Source: Parageobacillus sp. KH3-4 (GTDB lineage Bacteria; Bacillota; Bacilli; Bacillales; Anoxybacillaceae). From it: a stretch of 64,000 bases of DNA. Shown one piece after another: positions 61,759-64,000 of this stretch. Position numbers and translations under genes: made by a program. The stretch's first letter is position 1; the number at the start of each line of letters is the position of its first letter. The stretch covers positions 3,630,001 through 3,694,000 of the forward strand of contig NZ_AP025627.1 of the NCBI RefSeq assembly GCF_022846435.1. The letters run 5' to 3'. The notes beneath the pieces were generated by a model, which did no database searches, was not told where the DNA came from, and saw only the letters and a program-made list of their open reading frames with translations.

Positions 61759-62811
61759 TTATTCTGGTTTGACCAAAATTTTCACTTGGTCTTTTTCTTT
61801 CATAAGCGTTTCAAATCCTTCTGCAACAATATCATCTAGCTTAATTCGTTTCGTAACGAGCTTTTCCGCTTGGAAGTAGCCTCGTTTCATTAGCTCCATT
61901 ACCGCAGGGAAAATATCGCGGTACGCAATAATTCCTTTTACGTTTCTTTCTTTTAATACGATATTATTTGGCCGAATGTTCGCTTCTTTTTCCCATATAC
62001 TAACGATAATCGTTTCTCCTTCGAATGTAGTACTATCAACGGCTTGTTGTAAAACGGCCGGCACTCCTGTTACTTCAAATGCAACGTCGACGCCGCCATC
62101 AGTCAATTCGACAAGCTTTTGAACCGGATCTTCCTCTTTCGGATTGATGACAGATGTGGCGCCGAGCTCTTTCGCTTTTTGCAAACGTTCTTTGGAAACT
62201 TCTACTGCATAAATTTCTGAGGCGCCAGCTGCTTTCAATGCTTCAATAACGAGAAGACCTATAGGACCCGTTCCAAAGACAGCAGCTTTATCACCAGGTT
62301 TAATTTTGCTTAATCTAACAGCATGTAAAGCTACGGCCGCCGGTTCCACCAGCGCTCCTTGTTCAAAAGAAAGACCTTCAGGCATTTTGTGCACCATATG
62401 TTCATCAACGACGGTATATTCTGAGAATCCACCGCCTCCTCCGGATAGACCATGAAATCCTAAATGATCGCAAAGATTGTATTTCCCCTTTTTGCAAGCT
62501 GGGCATTCTCCACAGCGAAGAATAGGTTCAACAACGACAGGATCCCCAACTTTGACTTTAGTAACTCCTTCCCCAACTTCCACTACTCGTCCCGAAAATT
62601 CGTGACCCATGATAATAGGAGCGACATCTTTACTAACGGGATGAGGATTTTGGACAGGAATAAAAATTGGACCTGCCGCATATTCGTGTAAATCGCTCCC
62701 GCAAATTCCCGCCCATTCGACTTTAATTTTTACTTTTCCTTTTCCTGCTTTCGGTTCTTCCACTTCTTCTACTCGAATGTCTCTAGCATTATACCATCGC
62801 GCTGCTTTCAT
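61759..62811 (-). CDS. bdhA: Zinc-dependent 2,3-butanediol dehydrogenase-like MDR enzyme
   Basis: 350 residues. The catalytic Zn ligands are in WAGICGSDLHEY and MGHEFSGRVVEVGEG, the structural Zn site is CGECPACKKGKYNLC, and the NAD motif is AVFGTGPIGLLVIEALKAAG. The GSDLHEYAAGPIFIP segment resembles (R,R)-butanediol dehydrogenases more than sorbitol dehydrogenases. It would interconvert acetoin and butanediol. A candidate cre site lies 76-90 bases upstream. Confidence 0.85.
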   Translation of the reverse strand: MKAARWYNARDIRVEEVEEPKAGKGKVKIKVEWAGICGSDLHEYAAGPIFIPVQNPHPVSKDVAPIIMGHEFSGRVVEVGEGVTKVKVGDPVVVEPILRCGECPACKKGKYNLCDHLGFHGLSGGGGGFSEYTVVDEHMVHKMPEGLSFEQGALVEPAAVALHAVRLSKIKPGDKAAVFGTGPIGLLVIEALKAAGASEIYAVEVSKERLQKAKELGATSVINPKEEDPVQKLVELTDGGVDVAFEVTGVPAVLQQAVDSTTFEGETIIVSIWEKEANIRPNNIVLKERNVKGIIAYRDIFPAVMELMKRGYFQAEKLVTKRIKLDDIVAEGFETLMKEKDQVKILVKPE

Positions 62812-62886
62812 TAGTTTCCCCTCCCAAAAATTTTTTTATATTTATTATTATTGTATCATTTAAACTTAGTTCTTTTCTATAATAAA

Positions 62887-62901
62887 TAGAAAGCGCTTTA
62901 T
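62887..62901. promoter_or_regulatory. Candidate cre site upstream of bdhA
   Basis: TAGAAAGCGCTTTAT is a near-palindrome that differs from the cre consensus at two positions (T2, C14). Acetoin and butanediol genes are often CcpA-controlled. Confidence 0.4.
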
Positions 62902-62917
62902 TATACCAATCGTTTTT

Positions 62918-62961
62918 GTCGTCGATCTCCGGTCGTGCAAAAAGCCCGGGGGATCGACGAC
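62918..62961. repeat. Inverted repeat in the region before the CRISPR array
   Basis: GTCGTCGATC at 62918-62927 is mirrored by GATCGACGAC at 62952-62961, with further C/G pairing toward the loop. The position upstream of the first repeat makes it part of a possible leader, but it could equally be a terminator-like element of another transcript. Confidence 0.55.
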
Positions 62962-63083
62962 AGTGTTGCTTTTGCCTCTTCCTTACAGCCATCATCGATC
63001 CACTCTATTGACCAAATTTTCAAAATTGCTTATACTGAACTTGAGTGGTTTTAAAAAATATTGATTTATCAACATTTTCTGGG

Positions 63084-63244
63084 GTTTTTATCTTACCTAT
63101 GAGGAATTGAAACAAATCTTTTTCAGCTTGTTGTAGCTCCTTTTCTTCGTTTTTATCTTACCTATGAGGAATTGAAACGCATCCGTAGCCACAAAACTCC
63201 CAATCGTTCGGTCAGTTTTTATCCTACCTATAAGGAATTGAAAC
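63084..63244 (+). CRISPR. Short CRISPR array, 3 good repeats and a decaying 3' end
   Basis: The 30-nt repeat starts GTTTTTATCTTACC and ends GAATTGAAAC. Copies lie at 63084-63113, 63149-63178 (identical) and 63215-63244 (two changes). The spacers are 35 and 36 nt. Two more degenerate copies follow at 63291-63322 and about 63362-63393. Decay toward the right suggests that the leader is on the left. The sequence resembles Cas6-type (type I-B/III) repeats of thermophilic Bacilli. No cas gene is in the window, so any processing would need cas genes elsewhere. Confidence 0.85.
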
Positions 63245-63321
63245 GGATGGAAGCCGGTGGATCGGTGAAAATCATATCGGCTTGTTTGCTGTTTGCATTA
63301 CTTACCTAGTAAGGAATCGAA

Positions 63322-63360
63322 CAAGCTTGCAGGATTGGATTGATCCTTGCAAGCTATTTT
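63322..63360. terminator. Terminator-like hairpin inside the decayed array end
   Basis: AGCTTGCA...GAT and ATC...TGCAAGCT form a long stem followed by ATTTTTATTTG, between degenerate repeats four and five. It may end the crRNA precursor transcript. Confidence 0.55.
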
Positions 63361-63393
63361 TATTTGTATCTTTCCTTATGAAAAAATTGAAAC

Positions 63394-63696
63394 AAAAAAT
63401 GTAAACCAATGCGATTTTACTTTTCTTTGAGAATGAAAGGCATGCAGTTGTATAGGGATAGACATATGAAGAAGGCAAATAGAGGCTTGCAAAGATAATA
63501 AAAGGACTGGCCTCAAAAACAGTCGAGTCCCAGTCCGATTTGCACTTTGTGGATAGTAAAAAGAACAGCTTGGATTTATCGAACAAACAAAAGAGCAACC
63601 GCACCAGCCTAACGGTGGTAATAATTTTCCCGTTTGCCGCTTCCCTGCCGCTAGGCGTTTCCTGAATTCCTAAAAACAAACGGCGGAAACTGCCAG
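63394..63696. other. Non-coding region between the CRISPR array and tdk
   Basis: No convincing gene. The minus-strand 125-codon open stretch covering 63302-63679 runs through the decayed repeats and has no ribosome site or recognisable domain. Confidence 0.5.
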
Positions 63697-64000
63697 TCAG
63701 CGGGCGAGATGATCGTTGGTTTGGCCATTTTTCGCTGGCTTATCGGGAACTTCGTGGTGGTGGCGGCAGCGCGGCTCGTACGATTCGCTCGCTCCCACTA
63801 AAATAACCGGGTCGTAATAAGATGCCGGAACGCCGTCAATAAGACGCTGCGTTCGGCTTGCCGGAGAACCGCATACCGTGCAAACCGCTTGCAGTTTTGT
63901 CACCGATTCGGCAATCGCCATTAATGTCGGCACAGGTCCAAACGGTTCGCCGCGAAAATCTTGATCCAATCCTGCAACGATCACTCGATAACCGCGGTCT
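63697..64000 (-). CDS. tdk: Thymidine kinase, 3' part only
   Basis: About 100 C-terminal residues; the gene begins beyond the right edge. [52 protein letters not shown] is the lasso and zinc-binding region of type II thymidine kinases, and [18 protein letters not shown] carries the last zinc Cys/His cluster. The P-loop would be upstream. In B. subtilis tdk is the close neighbour of prfA, which here lies 7.7 kb away. Confidence 0.92.
   Translation of the reverse strand, partial: DRGYRVIVAGLDQDFRGEPFGPVPTLMAIAESVTKLQAVCTVCGSPASRTQRLIDGVPASYYDPVILVGASESYEPRCRHHHEVPDKPAKNGQTNDHLAR

Noticed and set aside
63302-63679. 125-codon minus-strand frame beside the CRISPR array
   Set aside because: Crosses degenerate repeats and a hairpin, lacks a ribosome site and shows no recognisable domain.

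Overview
The window reads as the chromosome of a spore-forming thermophilic member of the Bacillaceae, most like Geobacillus or Parageobacillus. Three things support this. The sporulation genes spoIIID, spoIIQ, spoIID and spoIIR sit in the same neighbourhoods as in Bacillus subtilis. The proteins look like Geobacillus homologues (ADH-T-type AdhA, F1Fo subunits, YwlE, Mbl). An 11-subunit nuoA-N operon lacking nuoEFG lies next to the atp operon. No rRNA, tRNA or intact transposase gene was seen.

Layout. 1-3 kb: the 3' end of a LacI-type regulator, a macro-domain protein and an MFS transporter. 3.2-8.7 kb: a phosphoglucomutase relic, then a sugar-acid module made of a PrpR_N/PAS/degenerate-AAA/Fis regulator followed by a KdgT-type permease, a DUF1537 kinase and a PdxA-family dehydrogenase; a 41-nt palindrome, a sigmaA-like promoter and a perfect cre site separate regulator and operon. 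8.7-15.4 kb: a phosphodiesterase, gtaB, a PHP-type tyrosine phosphatase, an LCP ligase and an Asp/Asn-rich lipoprotein. 15.9-28 kb, mostly minus strand: fabZ, an EpuA-like protein, flhP-flhO, mbl, spoIIID, a BsuPI-domain protein, a broken chrA, ggt, spoIIQ, spoIID, murA, ywmB, ywzB. 28-38.3 kb: the nuo operon. 38.5-45.9 kb: the atp operon, with a 330-nt structured insertion between atpE and atpF. 46-56 kb: upp, glyA, ywlG, rpiB, mcp, ywlE, mntP, tsaC, spoIIR, prmC, prfA, with a DnaA-box cluster over the start of tsaC.

56-63.7 kb is a block lying between prfA and tdk, which are near neighbours in B. subtilis. It holds a Zn alcohol dehydrogenase with a textbook -24/-12 (sigma54) promoter, a sigma54-dependent response regulator with a soluble histidine kinase, an iron alcohol dehydrogenase, a butanediol dehydrogenase, and a short decaying CRISPR array without cas genes. 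The 3' part of tdk closes the window.

How it fits together. The central part is core energy metabolism (respiratory complex I-like enzyme, ATP synthase), cell-wall synthesis and shape (murA, mbl, gtaB, LCP) and sporulation signalling (SpoIIR, SpoIIQ, SpoIID, SpoIIID). The two accessory modules are carbon-related: uptake and breakdown of a four-carbon sugar acid to a triose phosphate under carbon-catabolite control, and alcohol/butanediol redox metabolism under sigma54 control. All functions are inferred from sequence reading; no database search was run.
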